Of a stretch of DNA of 64,000 nucleotides, positions 32,426-41,665 are shown piece after piece. Below the pieces are notes generated by a model. That model ran no database searches. It saw only the letters and a list, made by a program, of their open reading frames with translations, and had not been told where the DNA came from. Each line of letters opens with the position of its first letter. Position 1 is the stretch's first letter. The stretch is from contig JALHJB010000008.1 in assembly GCA_022839745.1 (NCBI GenBank), positions 29,808 to 93,807 on the forward strand. Direction: 5' to 3'. The position numbers and the translations under genes are program-made. This stretch comes from Actinomycetes bacterium (GTDB taxonomy: Bacteria > Actinomycetota > Coriobacteriia > Anaerosomatales > Anaerosomataceae).

Positions 32426-32890
32426 ATGGCGGCGATCACGCTCGAGTGGCTCGACGCCGGCGATCCGCGTATGGCCGAGGTGAACGCGGTGCGGCACGAG
32501 GCGCTGTTCGCGCCGTTCGGCCTGCCCCGGCTCGACGGGTGGGACGACGAGGGCGTGGACAAGTGCCACCTCGCGGCGCTCTGCGACGACCGTGTGGTCG
32601 GATACGCCTGTCTGCTGCTCGAGGCCGACGGAACCGGGCACGTGCGGCAGGTGAGCGTGCTGGAGGAGGTCCGCACGCTGGGTGTCGGCCGGGCGCTGAT
32701 GGACGAGGTGGTGGCCGAGGCGCGCAGGCGCGGTTTGTCGCTCGTCTGGCTGAACGCTCGCTGCACCGCCGAGGGTTTCTACCAGCGCGTGGGGTGGCGC
32801 ACCGTGAGCGGCGTGTTCCCCTCGGGCCGCACCGGGATGCCGCACGTCCGGATGGAGCGCTGGCTTGACGACGCGGATTCCCGGCCGTGA
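32426..32890 (+). CDS. GNAT-family N-acetyltransferase
   Basis: 154 residues with the acetyl-CoA-binding core VRQVSVLEEVRTLGVGRALMD (about residues 73-93) and the late strand-helix LVWLNARCTAEGFYQRVGW. It is translationally close to nadE (one base between stop and ATG). The substrate is not predictable; the FYQRVGW ending resembles ElaA/YjcF-like members. A 120-base gap follows, without a clear terminator. Confidence 0.8.
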   Translation: MAAITLEWLDAGDPRMAEVNAVRHEALFAPFGLPRLDGWDDEGVDKCHLAALCDDRVVGYACLLLEADGTGHVRQVSVLEEVRTLGVGRALMDEVVAEARRRGLSLVWLNARCTAEGFYQRVGWRTVSGVFPSGRTGMPHVRMERWLDDADSRP

Positions 32891-33011
32891 GGGCGAGCCG
32901 GTGATAGCGCCGAACGCGTTAGTGGCATAACCTATGTGCGGGCTGTCGTATCAGCACGCGTCGCTTGCGTGCGCCCGCAGCGCGTAGTCATCGAACCACG
33001 AGGAGGGTCTT

Positions 33012-33971
33012 ATGCCGAGCATCACCCGTGACCAGGTCCGCGTACCGGTCGACGTTCCCGCCGAGATGCGGGAAACGTACATCGACAACTATCTGGCAGC
33101 CACGCGGGGCACCGGACGGCTCATGCTGTTCGCGTGCGACCAGAAGGTCGAGCATCTGAACGACGACTTCTACGGCGAGGGCATCGATGTGGCCGACGCC
33201 GAGCCCGAGCACCTCTTCCGCATCGGCAGCCAGGGCATCTGCGGCGTGCTCGCTGGCCAGCGCGGCCTCATCGCGCAGTACGCGGCGGACTACCCGGACA
33301 TCAACTACCTCGTGAAGATGAACTCCAAGACGCACCTGGTGAAGACCTCGGCAAAGGACCCGGCCAAGCACCAGGACGATCCGTACTCGCCGCAGCTCTA
33401 TGACATCCAGACCGTGCTCGACCTGCGTGAGAACGGCGTCAACGCCGTGGGCGTGGGGTACACGATCTACCTCGGCAGCGAGTATGAGGCGAACATGATG
33501 CAGGAGGCGGGCCAGCTCATCGCCGACGCGCACTCCATGGGCCTGCTCGTGGTGCTGTGGATCTACCCGCGCGGCCGCGCTGTGCTCGACGAGAAGGACG
33601 CGCACCTGATCGCCGGCGCCGCCGGTGTGGCCGTTTCGCTTGGCGCGGACTTCGTGAAGGTGAACCCGCCCAAGGGCGACGAGACCGCGTCTTCGGCGGA
33701 GAAGCTGAAGGAGGCCGCGTCGGCCGCTGGCCGGACCGGCCTGGTGTGCGCCGGCGGGTCCACCGTCGACGCGCGGACGTTCCTCACGCAGCTCTGGGAG
33801 CAGATCCACGTGGGTGGTGCGAGCGGCAACGCGACCGGCCGCAACATCCACCAGCGCTCGCTCGATGAGGCCGTTCGCCTGACCAAGGCCATCAGCGCCA
33901 TCACGCTTGGTGACTGGAGCGCCGAGGACGCGCTTGCGGTCTTCAACGGCGAGAAGGAGTTCGCCGTCTAG
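33012..33971 (+). CDS. Archaeal-type class I fructose-bisphosphate aldolase family protein
   Basis: 319 residues of the DeoC/LacD-FbaB (DhnA) aldolase clan. The Schiff-base lysine is K216 in GADFVKVNPPKGD, and the phosphate-binding segments are VCAGGST and GGASGNATGRNIHQRS. The N-terminus FACDQKVEHLNDDFYGEG matches the archaeal class I aldolase signature. With the phosphofructokinase 2 kb downstream, a glycolytic role is likely. AGGAGGG precedes the ATG. The 121 bases upstream contain no feature I can assign firmly. Confidence 0.83.
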   Translation: MPSITRDQVRVPVDVPAEMRETYIDNYLAATRGTGRLMLFACDQKVEHLNDDFYGEGIDVADAEPEHLFRIGSQGICGVLAGQRGLIAQYAADYPDINYLVKMNSKTHLVKTSAKDPAKHQDDPYSPQLYDIQTVLDLRENGVNAVGVGYTIYLGSEYEANMMQEAGQLIADAHSMGLLVVLWIYPRGRAVLDEKDAHLIAGAAGVAVSLGADFVKVNPPKGDETASSAEKLKEAASAAGRTGLVCAGGSTVDARTFLTQLWEQIHVGGASGNATGRNIHQRSLDEAVRLTKAISAITLGDWSAEDALAVFNGEKEFAV

Positions 33972-34010
33972 CGCAAAGGTCGACCGAACCCTGCCGCGGC
34001 ATCGCCCTTG

Positions 34011-34040
34011 CAGGTGGTGCCGCGCTATCATTACCACCTG
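34011..34040 (+). promoter_or_regulatory. Inverted repeat before accD, possible operator
   Basis: CAGGTGGT (34011-34018) and ACCACCTG (34033-34040) are a perfect 8-bp inverted repeat with a 14-base centre, ending 26 bases before the accD ATG. A TATCAT sequence (34026-34031) sits inside. It may be an operator of fatty-acid synthesis; no regulator is identified. Confidence 0.4.
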
Positions 34041-34066
34041 AATGTCACCGAACACCACGGAGCGGT

Positions 34067-34969
34067 ATGTCGATCAACGACTGGTTCAAGCAGCGCGAGG
34101 GGCGGAGATACACGGTCTCAGCACCCGGCTGCCCCGAGGGCAAACCCGGCGACGGGCTGCCTGACGGCGTGTGGCGCTCGTGCCCGCAGTGCAAGCGCAC
34201 ACTCTACCAGGGCGACGTTGCCCGCTGCCTCTCAGTCTGCCCGCACTGTGGTCACCACTTCGAGTTGATCGCGCGCGACCGTATCGACGCCATCATCGAT
34301 CCGGAGAGTTTCGAGGAGATCGACGCCACGCTCACCTCCACCGACCCGCTGCGGTTCTCGGCGGGCAAGCCCTATGGCGCCACGCTCGAGAAGGCCCGCG
34401 AGACCACGTGCATGACCGATGCCGCGATCACCGGACGCGCGTCGATCGGCGGGCACCCCGTGGTGGTGGGCGCCATGGACTTCCGGTTCGTGGGCGCCTC
34501 GATGGGGTCGGTCGTGGGCGAGCGGATCGCGCGCGCCTTCGATCTTGCGCGCGACGAGCGGCGCGGCGTGGTGCTGCTGGTGGCATCCGGTGGAGCACGC
34601 ATGCAGGAGGGGATCCTCTCCCTCATGCAGATGGCGAAGACCTCGGCCGCCGCCGGACGGCTTGCGCAGGCGGGACTGCCCTATGTTTCGGTGCTGGTGA
34701 ACCCCACGTATGGCGGAGTGACCGCGAGCTTTGCGGTGCTTGCGGATGTGATCTTCGCGGAGCCCGGTGCGATGGTGGGTTTTGCCGGACCGCGCCTGGT
34801 GGAGCAGACGATCCGCCGCTCGCTCCCGAAGGGCTTCCAGTCGGCCACGTCGCTTGTGGAGCATGGCATGATCGACGATGTCGTCCCCCGGATCGAGCTT
34901 CATGACAGGGTCGCCACGGTGCTGGACTATCTGATGCCCGATGCCGCCGTGCGGGGAGGTGACCTCTGA
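34067..34969 (+). CDS. accD: Acetyl-CoA carboxylase carboxyltransferase subunit beta
   Basis: 300 residues. The N-terminal zinc ribbon is C39PQC42 and C58PHC61, then the crotonase-like carboxyltransferase domain: PYGATLEKARETTCMTDAAI, GASMGSVVGERIARAFDLA, SGGARMQEG, VNPTYGGVTASFA and FAGPRLVEQTIRRSLP. With AccA it transfers carboxyl groups from biotin to acetyl-CoA to make malonyl-CoA. The stop overlaps the accA ATG by one base (TGATG). The biotin carboxylase and carrier genes are not in this window. Confidence 0.95.
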   Translation: MSINDWFKQREGRRYTVSAPGCPEGKPGDGLPDGVWRSCPQCKRTLYQGDVARCLSVCPHCGHHFELIARDRIDAIIDPESFEEIDATLTSTDPLRFSAGKPYGATLEKARETTCMTDAAITGRASIGGHPVVVGAMDFRFVGASMGSVVGERIARAFDLARDERRGVVLLVASGGARMQEGILSLMQMAKTSAAAGRLAQAGLPYVSVLVNPTYGGVTASFAVLADVIFAEPGAMVGFAGPRLVEQTIRRSLPKGFQSATSLVEHGMIDDVVPRIELHDRVATVLDYLMPDAAVRGGDL

Positions 34970-35931
34970 TGGCCCGGTTCGTGATGGAGTTCGAGCGTCC
35001 GCTCGCCGAGCTCGAGGACAAGCTCGCTTCGCTCAAGTCGCTCGATATCACGTCTACGCCGGAACTCGCGGCCGAGCTCGCGGATCTCGAGCGTGAGGTG
35101 GAACGGCTCCGCGTCACGCTCTATTCGGCACTGAGTCCGTGGGAGAAGGTGCAGGTCAGCCGCCACCCGGATCGCCCCAAGACGGACGACTACGTGGCCG
35201 GGCTGTTCGACCAGGTCGTGGAGCTTCGTGGCGACCGGGTGTTCGCCGACGATCAGTCGATCTTCGCGGGGCTGGCAACGCTCGATGGCCGCCGCGTGGT
35301 GGTGATCGGGCACAACAAGGGTCACTCCACCAAAGAGAATGTGGCACGCAACTTCGGCAGTCCGCATCCCGAGGGATTCCGCAAGGCGGAGCGCGCTATG
35401 AAGCTCGCCGCTCGCTTCTCGCTGCCGGTCGTGACGTTCCTCGACACCGCGGGCGCGTCGCCGGGGCTCGAAGACGAAGAGCGCGGTCAGGCGTGGGCGA
35501 TCGCGAGCTGCCTCGAGACGCTGTCGGCGCTTCCGGTGCCGGTGGTGGTCGTGGGCATCGGCGAGGGCGGCAGTGGCGGTGCGCTGGCCATCGGGTTCGG
35601 CGACCGGCTCATCATGCTGGAGAACTCGTACTACTCGGTCATCAGCCCCGAGATGTGCGCGATCATCCTCCACAAGGACGCGGCACGGGCCCCTGAGTCG
35701 GCCGCGGCGCTGTCGCTCACGGCTGACGATCTGCTGCGCCTTGGCATCGCCGATGAGATCGTGCCCGAGCCGCTCGGCGGCGCGCACCGTGAACCTGATA
35801 TGGTGATCGCGGAGGTGGGGCTGCGCGTGGCGGCGGCGCTTGACGCGCTTGCGGGTGAGGACCCGCACGCGCTCGTGGAACGGCGTTACGAGTGGTTGCG
35901 GTCCATCGGAGTGTTCAGCGAGGCCGGCTAA
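34969..35931 (+). CDS. accA: Acetyl-CoA carboxylase carboxyltransferase subunit alpha
   Basis: 320 residues. A helical N-terminus (FERPLAELEDKLASLKSLD) precedes the carboxyltransferase domain: SRHPDRPKTDDYVAGLFDQ, LRGDRVFADDQSIFAGLA, GHNKGHSTKENVARNFG, FLDTAGASPGLEDEERGQAW, IGEGGSGGALAIGFGD and LENSYYSVISPEMCA. It pairs with AccD in an alpha2-beta2 enzyme. A short gap with no visible terminator leads to the phosphofructokinase gene. Confidence 0.95.
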   Translation: MARFVMEFERPLAELEDKLASLKSLDITSTPELAAELADLEREVERLRVTLYSALSPWEKVQVSRHPDRPKTDDYVAGLFDQVVELRGDRVFADDQSIFAGLATLDGRRVVVIGHNKGHSTKENVARNFGSPHPEGFRKAERAMKLAARFSLPVVTFLDTAGASPGLEDEERGQAWAIASCLETLSALPVPVVVVGIGEGGSGGALAIGFGDRLIMLENSYYSVISPEMCAIILHKDAARAPESAAALSLTADDLLRLGIADEIVPEPLGGAHREPDMVIAEVGLRVAAALDALAGEDPHALVERRYEWLRSIGVFSEAG

Positions 35932-35978
35932 GCGCCCTATCGCCGGCCCACCGGTTATGAGGACGGGGATGTGATCGA

Positions 35979-37220
35979 GTGAGCGAGGGGACCGGGATCA
36001 AGCGGGTCGGCATGCTGTTCAGCGGAGGGCCGGCGCCTGCGGCCAACGCGGTCATCTCAGCGGCGGCGCTGTCGTTCCTGAACAGCGGCATCGAGGTCAT
36101 CGGCTTCTACGACGGTTACGAGGGACTCGAGAACTACTCGCCCGACAACCCGCTGATCGAGGGCAGGAACTTCATCCGGCTCACCCGGGACGATGTGTCG
36201 GCTATCCGCAACCGCAAGGACATCATCCTGCGCACCTCACGCGCGAACCCCGGCAAGCCGGTGCAACGTGCCGCCGACCTGTGTGATGAGGCGTGCAACG
36301 CCCGCCTGCGCGCGTCGTACGCGGCGTTCGAGGCGTACGAGATCGACGCGCTCGTGTCCATCGGTGGCGATGACACGCTCAAGACGGCGAACTACCTGCT
36401 CGAGATCCAGGAGTACGTGCCGGGGCTACGGCCGATCAAGATCGTCCACCTCCCCAAGACCATCGACAACGACTACTTCGGCATCGACTGGACGTTCGGG
36501 TTCTTCTCGGCGGCGCACTTCGCGGCGAGCGAGATCCGCAACCTCGGCGCCGATGCCCGCTCCACGCAGGTGTGGTACGTGCTGGAGCTCATGGGACGCA
36601 AGGCCGGCTGGCTGACGTACGCGTCGGGCATCGCCGGCGAGGCCACGCGCATGCTTTCGGTGGAGGACTTCAACGACGAGTTCGACGTGTGCGCCGAAGC
36701 GGAGCGCATGGTGGACCTGATGCTCAAGCGCGAGGCGGACGGCCGCCATTACGGCATCATCTGCATCGCCGAGGGCCTGGCCGACCGGCTGCCGGAGGAG
36801 CAGCGGCCACAGGTCGAGGACGGGCACGGCAACCTGCGGCTCGGCGAAGCGCAGGTGGGCAAGTTGCTCGCCGATGAGATGGCGCTCGCATACGAGAGGC
36901 GCACCGGTCGCCGTATCAGGGTGCGCAGCAAGCAGATCGGCTACGAGGTGCGGTGCGCCGAGCCGAGCGCGTTCGATGTGCTCCTCGGCACACAGCTGGG
37001 CGTTGGGGCGTATCGGGCGCTCGTGGAGAAGGGGCTCAGCGGCGTGATGGTGAGCGTGGAGGACCAGCTGTCGCTGCGGTACGTGCCGTTCGGGATGCTG
37101 ATCGACCCGGAGACCATGAAGACGCGGGTGCGGTTCATCGACCGCGACAGCGACTTCTACAAGCTCGCGCGTGCACTGGAGTACCAGGGCATGCTGTCCG
37201 AGCGCTGCGACGGAGAGTGA
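35979..37220 (+). CDS. 6-phosphofructokinase, probably pyrophosphate-dependent
   Basis: 413 residues of the PfkA superfamily. The donor-deciding positions read GGDDT (129-133; ATP enzymes have GGDGS) and PKTIDND (159-165; ATP enzymes have PGTIDND). Aspartate and lysine there are the known mark of PPi use. The phosphate loop SGGPAPAANAV (15-25) replaces the usual GGDCPGLN form. MGRKAGWLT and the long C-terminal region with CAEPSAFDVLLGTQLG are visible. The start is GTG 35979. A PPi enzyme would be reversible and save ATP, which suits an anaerobe. Confidence 0.85.
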   Translation: MSEGTGIKRVGMLFSGGPAPAANAVISAAALSFLNSGIEVIGFYDGYEGLENYSPDNPLIEGRNFIRLTRDDVSAIRNRKDIILRTSRANPGKPVQRAADLCDEACNARLRASYAAFEAYEIDALVSIGGDDTLKTANYLLEIQEYVPGLRPIKIVHLPKTIDNDYFGIDWTFGFFSAAHFAASEIRNLGADARSTQVWYVLELMGRKAGWLTYASGIAGEATRMLSVEDFNDEFDVCAEAERMVDLMLKREADGRHYGIICIAEGLADRLPEEQRPQVEDGHGNLRLGEAQVGKLLADEMALAYERRTGRRIRVRSKQIGYEVRCAEPSAFDVLLGTQLGVGAYRALVEKGLSGVMVSVEDQLSLRYVPFGMLIDPETMKTRVRFIDRDSDFYKLARALEYQGMLSERCDGE

Positions 37221-37224
37221 CGGG

Positions 37225-37779
37225 ATGATCGACCGCGAACTCATCCGGGTCTTCCGCGAGATCGGCCGCGATATCTTCGTGGCCGGGCTCACCTCGAGCC
37301 ACGGTGGCAACATGAGCGTGCGCGACGGCGACCGCATCGCGATCACGCGCCGCGGATCGATGCTCGGACGGCTGGGCGATGACGACCTCGTGGAGACGTC
37401 CGTGGCGCTCTGCGGTGCCGATGAGGGATGCAGCCGCGAGATCGTGGTGCACCGCGCCATCTACGAAGCCACCGACGCCCAGGCGATCGTCCACGCGCAT
37501 CCGTTGCACACGATCGCACGAAGCTTCGCGAGCGACACGATCGTGCCGGCCGACTCCGAGGGCCTCTATGTGCTCGGCGAGGTCCCGGTGGTGAGCTCGG
37601 CGAGCACCATCGCGTCCGCCGAGGCCGGAACGGTGCTGGCCGAGGCGCTGCGCACCGCGCCTGTCGCAGTGCTGCGCACGCACGGGCCCTTTGCGAAGGG
37701 CGGCTCTCTCGAGGAGGCGTTCATGCACGTGAGCGTGCTCGAGGCGAGCGCCGTCGTACTCGACCTGCTGGGGCGGTAG
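37225..37779 (+). CDS. Class II aldolase/adducin family protein
   Basis: 184 residues of the fuculose-phosphate aldolase fold. Zinc histidines appear in IVHAHPLHT (about residues 89-97) and RTHGPFAKGG; SSHGGNMSVRDGD binds the phosphate and CSREIVVHRAIYEA carries the catalytic glutamate. It begins four bases after the phosphofructokinase stop, so both are cotranscribed. The substrate could be fuculose, ribulose or methylthioribulose phosphate; the family does not settle it. Confidence 0.82.
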   Translation: MIDRELIRVFREIGRDIFVAGLTSSHGGNMSVRDGDRIAITRRGSMLGRLGDDDLVETSVALCGADEGCSREIVVHRAIYEATDAQAIVHAHPLHTIARSFASDTIVPADSEGLYVLGEVPVVSSASTIASAEAGTVLAEALRTAPVAVLRTHGPFAKGGSLEEAFMHVSVLEASAVVLDLLGR

Positions 37780-37787
37780 CCGGGCGG

Positions 37788-38570
37788 CTACATCGCTCCC
37801 ATGAGCGCACCCTGCACGAGGGTCGGCAGTGCCTGCGCCACGCCCGTCACGGCGATGAACACGAGCATCGCCGAGGTGGCCCGCTTCTTGTCGAACCCGA
37901 CGGACTTCGAGAGCAGCGCGCCAAAGAGCAGCGCCAGCCCCCACACCGTCCAGATGTCGATCTGCGAGAGGACGGCGTAGGCCACGCCAGGCGCATCGGT
38001 GATCTCGGCGGGGGCGACCAGCGCTCCGAGCCCGGCATGCTCGATCCAGGTGCCGCTGCCGGCCATGTAGACGGCCTGCACCACGTTGCGAATCGCATGG
38101 GGGAGCAGCGAGAGCGACGCCACGGTCAGCATCGCGGGGAATCCGACAGGATTGGCCTGCGTCTTTGCTGTGATGAAGAAGAAGCCCGCGATGTAGAGGA
38201 GTGCGGCTACGGCGCCCACAGCGCCGAAGATCATCGCGGCGGTGGAGACGATCGCCATCGCGCCGCCGTCACCGGTATCAACCAGCACGTCGCCGCTCGC
38301 CTCCATCTCGGCCATGTCCTTCTCGTACTGCGCGCGCTCCTCCTCCGGCATCGATGCGAGCTCCTTGGCGATCGCCGCGTCGGCCTGCTCCTGCATCGCT
38401 CCGGCCTGGAGGGGTGCGGCCACGCCGGTCTTGATGAGCGTGGAGACCACCAGGAGCACGGCAAGCGGTATCCACACCCATCTCACAGCCGCACCGACCG
38501 CATCGAGCGCCCGTGCGGGGCGGAAGAGTCCGGTGAGCATCGTCAACATAGGGCGCATTGTCTTCTCCAT
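37788..38570 (-). CDS. YIP1-domain-like membrane protein
   Basis: 260 residues with about five to six hydrophobic segments. After an N-terminal helix (AVRWVWIPLAVLLVVSTLI) comes a charged extracytoplasmic loop rich in E and M (PEEERAQYEKDMAEMEASG), then helices around residues 100-255. The layout fits the YIP1/DUF1282 group, often found near ABC exporters. It begins at ATG 38570, overlapping the permease stop by one base (TGATG). It is the last gene of the minus-strand ABC operon. Its function is unknown. Confidence 0.7.
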   Translation of the reverse strand: MEKTMRPMLTMLTGLFRPARALDAVGAAVRWVWIPLAVLLVVSTLIKTGVAAPLQAGAMQEQADAAIAKELASMPEEERAQYEKDMAEMEASGDVLVDTGDGGAMAIVSTAAMIFGAVGAVAALLYIAGFFFITAKTQANPVGFPAMLTVASLSLLPHAIRNVVQAVYMAGSGTWIEHAGLGALVAPAEITDAPGVAYAVLSQIDIWTVWGLALLFGALLSKSVGFDKKRATSAMLVFIAVTGVAQALPTLVQGALMGAM

Positions 38571-39871
38571 CACTCGTGTCGAAGGGCTGTGAGCGGGTCG
38601 AGGTTGGCGGCACGCACCGCCGGGAGCACGCCAGCGAGGAGGCCGATGCCGCTGGCGAAGACGATCGCGAACAGGGCGAGCCACACCGGGATCTGGAAGA
38701 ACGCCGAGGTCTCCGGCATCACGCCACCGGATGAGCCCGCCTGCGACGCGATCAGGCTCTGGACGAACAGATTCGCGAGCGCGGCGCCGGCCCATGAGAA
38801 CGTCAGGCCACCGATGCCGCCCAGCACGCCGATGATCGCGGCCTCACCCAGGAACACGCGCTTGATCTGCCGGTTCGAAGCCCCCACGGCCTTCATGATC
38901 CCGATCTCCCGCGTGCGCTCGTAGATCGACATCGTCATCGTGTTCGCGATGCCGAGCGCCGCCACCAGCATCGCGATGGCCCCGAGCGCGCCGAGGACTC
39001 CCTGGATGATGAGGAAGACCGTGTTGAGCTCCTTGAGCATCGACTGCGACGAGAACGTGAAGAAGCCCTGCCCGCTGATCTCGTCCTCGATCGCGGTCAC
39101 GTTGCGCGTGGAGTCCGCTTTGACGACCACGTTCTCGTAGGCCGTGGTGCGCCGCGTCGCGCCGTTCATGGCGTGAGCGGCGTCGAGCGTGACATACGCG
39201 GTCTGATCGGTCTGCATGTCGGTGGGGGCGAGGATCCCAACCACGGTGAGCCGCTGCTTGCGTTCCGTGCCCTGAGCCATCGGGTCCTTCTGCATCTCCT
39301 CCTCGCTCGGCCACATCATGAGCGTGAGGTCGAGCCGCTTTCCGAGCAGGTCGAGCTTCAGGCGACCGGATGGGCCGGCCTGTGTGGCCGAGTCTCCCGC
39401 GGCGAACGACGTGGGGACGGCGGCACCCAGGAGCACTTCGCTGTCGGTGCGAGGGAGGCGACCCGACTCGAGCTCGTAGCCGAACGCCTCGAACGCGTCC
39501 ATCGGCACGCCCATGATGTTCATGTACGACTCGTACCGCTTGTACCGGGCGCCCTGAGCGCTCATCACGTACGTCATGGGCATCACGGCTTCGACGTGCT
39601 CGATGGTTTCGAATCGCTCGAGTGCGGCGTCGGTGAGCTGCCCCTCGTCGGGCATGCCCGTCTCCATGCCACCCGGCATCACGGTGATGTGCGTAGCGGC
39701 GCCGAGGTCACCGAGCGACGTGGTGAGGTTCGCCTGCAGGCCGATGCCCAGCGAAACCATGAGCACGATGGCCGAGGTGCCGATCACCACGCCGAGGGAC
39801 GTGAGGGCAAGGCGCAGCTTCATGCGCCGCAGGTTCGATACGACCAGGAATGCGAGGTCGCGGAAGCGCAT
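38570..39871 (-). CDS. MacB/FtsX-type ABC transporter permease
   Basis: 433 residues: one N-terminal helix (LRLALTSLGVVIGTSAIVLM), a large extracytoplasmic domain (about 45-290) and three C-terminal helices with the FtsX signature (IANTMTMSIYERTREIGIMKAVGAS and GEAAIIGVLGGIGG). Such permeases do mechanotransmission rather than channel transport, exporting lipoproteins, peptides or antibiotics. It works with the ATPase at 40848-41543 and probably with the surface protein at 39874-40851, all on one minus-strand transcript. Confidence 0.88.
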   Translation of the reverse strand: MRFRDLAFLVVSNLRRMKLRLALTSLGVVIGTSAIVLMVSLGIGLQANLTTSLGDLGAATHITVMPGGMETGMPDEGQLTDAALERFETIEHVEAVMPMTYVMSAQGARYKRYESYMNIMGVPMDAFEAFGYELESGRLPRTDSEVLLGAAVPTSFAAGDSATQAGPSGRLKLDLLGKRLDLTLMMWPSEEEMQKDPMAQGTERKQRLTVVGILAPTDMQTDQTAYVTLDAAHAMNGATRRTTAYENVVVKADSTRNVTAIEDEISGQGFFTFSSQSMLKELNTVFLIIQGVLGALGAIAMLVAALGIANTMTMSIYERTREIGIMKAVGASNRQIKRVFLGEAAIIGVLGGIGGLTFSWAGAALANLFVQSLIASQAGSSGGVMPETSAFFQIPVWLALFAIVFASGIGLLAGVLPAVRAANLDPLTALRHE

Positions 39872-39873
39872 GC

Positions 39874-40851
39874 TTACTCGCCCAGACCGAAGAGGGCCTT
39901 GAAGAACCGCACGAACCAGTTGCCGTCTTCGTCATCGGCACCGTCTTCCTCGGGAGCCTCATCGGGTCCGATCTCGGGCTGGTCCTCCACCGTCACGGTA
40001 CGTGTGGCACGGAACGTCTGCTCCCGGCCGAAGTCGTCCCGGTAGGTGAGGATCACTGCGATCTCGAGCGCACCCGGAGACTCGGGCGTCACGGTGGCGT
40101 CGATGATCTCGGTGGTGGCCGCGTCGATCGAGCCGAGGAAGATCGAGCCCTCAGTGACCACGGCGCCACTGGCCTCGACGCTGAGGCTGGCGCCGCTCAG
40201 CGCGAACGCGCCAGCATTGGCGACCTCGAAGCTCACCTCGAGCGGTTCACCCACGATCGCGCTCTCGGGCACCTCGGCCGACACGAGGCTGATCGCGGCT
40301 TCGCGCTCGATAAGCAGGCCGATGGTGTAGGCGACCTCCTGGCGGGCACCGGCATGCTCGAAGCTCACGGTGACAGGCACGTTGACCGTGCCCGGCGGCG
40401 TACCCGGGCCAGCGATCACGCGGAACGTGACCGTATCCTCGCGCTGTCCCTTGAGGCTGCCGATGTACTTGGCGTTGCCCGTCTCGAGCACCGTGAGGCC
40501 GCCAGAGAGCCCCGCCGCTGCCGCCGCGTCGCCGCCCGCACCGGTCGCGCCAAGGACGATGACCACGTTATCGGCGCGGCGGGAGGTCGCGTTGTAGACG
40601 GTGAGCGTGAGATCGAAGGCAGAGCCTGGGGTGATGCGGTCGGCCGACGTGGTGTAGGAAGTCACCACGAGCACGGGTGCCGGAGTCGCCGGGACGGTCG
40701 GGTCGACTGGAAGCGGCGACCCTGCGGTCGGCAGCGCGAGGTCGGCCAGGGGTGTCTCGGTGGCCACATCGGCGAACGCTCCCGAGGGGGCCGCGAGCGC
40801 CACCGCCAGAGTGGCCGTGGTCAGAAGCCGGGTGATGCGCACGTGCTTCAC
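39874..40851 (-). CDS. Exported CARDB-like repeat protein, accessory to the ABC system
   Basis: 325 residues with a Sec signal peptide (RLLTTATLAVALAAPSGAFA). Two or three immunoglobulin-like beta domains follow, of the CARDB/S-layer type (LTVYNATSRRADNVVIVLGA; VSFEVANAGAFALSGASLSV; VTPESPGALEIAVILTYRD). An acidic stretch (PDEAPEEDGADDEDG) ends in the amphipathic WFVRFFKALFGLGE, which may touch the membrane. It lies between the ATPase and permease genes, overlapping the ATPase stop by four bases. It resembles the adaptor position of MacA but is not a MacA homologue. Confidence 0.7.
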   Translation of the reverse strand: MKHVRITRLLTTATLAVALAAPSGAFADVATETPLADLALPTAGSPLPVDPTVPATPAPVLVVTSYTTSADRITPGSAFDLTLTVYNATSRRADNVVIVLGATGAGGDAAAAAGLSGGLTVLETGNAKYIGSLKGQREDTVTFRVIAGPGTPPGTVNVPVTVSFEHAGARQEVAYTIGLLIEREAAISLVSAEVPESAIVGEPLEVSFEVANAGAFALSGASLSVEASGAVVTEGSIFLGSIDAATTEIIDATVTPESPGALEIAVILTYRDDFGREQTFRATRTVTVEDQPEIGPDEAPEEDGADDEDGNWFVRFFKALFGLGE

Positions 40852-41543
40852 AGGGTGCCTCCTTGCTCGATGCGCGCGATGGCGCCGTCGACGATGGTGA
40901 CGATTCGGTGTGCGACCGCTTTGGCCACTGCGCGGTCGTGAGTGGTGATCAGGAACGTCCGTCCCTCGGCGTTCATCGATGTGATGAGCGACAGGATCTC
41001 CTGGCCCGTGTGGGTGTCCAGGTTGCCTGTGGGCTCGTCGGCGAGCATGATGGCGGGCTCGTTCACCGAGGCGCGCGCGATGGCCACACGCTGCTGTTCG
41101 CCGCCGGAGAGCTCGGTGGGCTTGTGGTCCAGGCGGTGGCCGAGGCCGACCGCCTGGAGTGCCGCGGCGGCCCGGGCGGTGCGCTGATCTTCGGGCTCGC
41201 CGGAGAAGAGGAGCGGCAGCTCCACGTTGCGGCGTGCGGTCATCGTGCCGATCAGGTTGAACGACTGGAACACGAAGCCCACCTGCCTGCGCCGGTACAC
41301 GGCGAGCTGTTCATCGTCCATGCGGGCCAGGTCCGAGCCTGCAACGACCACACTCCCCGAAGTCGGCCGGTCAAGGCCACCGACGATGTTGAGCAGCGTC
41401 GACTTGCCCGAGCCCGACGGCCCCATGACGCAGACGATCTCGCCGTAGGCGATCGATAAGTCGACTCCTCGGAGCACTTCAAGGGGTTCTCCACCCATGA
41501 CGTACTGTCTGGTGAGCCCCGTCACCTGTACCGCGGTCGTCAT
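40848..41543 (-). CDS. ABC transporter ATP-binding protein (MacB/LolD class)
   Basis: 231 residues: Walker A GPSGSGKSTLLN, Q-loop FVFQSFNLIGTMTARRN, signature LSGGEQQRVAIARA, Walker B AIMLADEPTGNLD and switch LITTHD. ADEPTGNLD is typical of the LolD/MacB/FtsE group and fits the FtsX-type permease in the operon. ATG 41543 is chosen because GGGGGAG lies seven bases upstream. The 122 bases between it and the helicase gene must hold the promoter; I see only TGCCA/TGGCA arms there (about 41580-41600). Confidence 0.9.
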   Translation of the reverse strand: MTTAVQVTGLTRQYVMGGEPLEVLRGVDLSIAYGEIVCVMGPSGSGKSTLLNIVGGLDRPTSGSVVVAGSDLARMDDEQLAVYRRRQVGFVFQSFNLIGTMTARRNVELPLLFSGEPEDQRTARAAAALQAVGLGHRLDHKPTELSGGEQQRVAIARASVNEPAIMLADEPTGNLDTHTGQEILSLITSMNAEGRTFLITTHDRAVAKAVAHRIVTIVDGAIARIEQGGTL

Positions 41544-41665
41544 GCACTCCCCCTGGACGCATCTCCACGAACCACGATGGTGCCACATCGGGATGGCATG
41601 AGGTAGGGGCAGTTTCTGGCACATCGCCGTTGATAGAATGCGGCTGCTGGCGTACCGGCGTGCGC

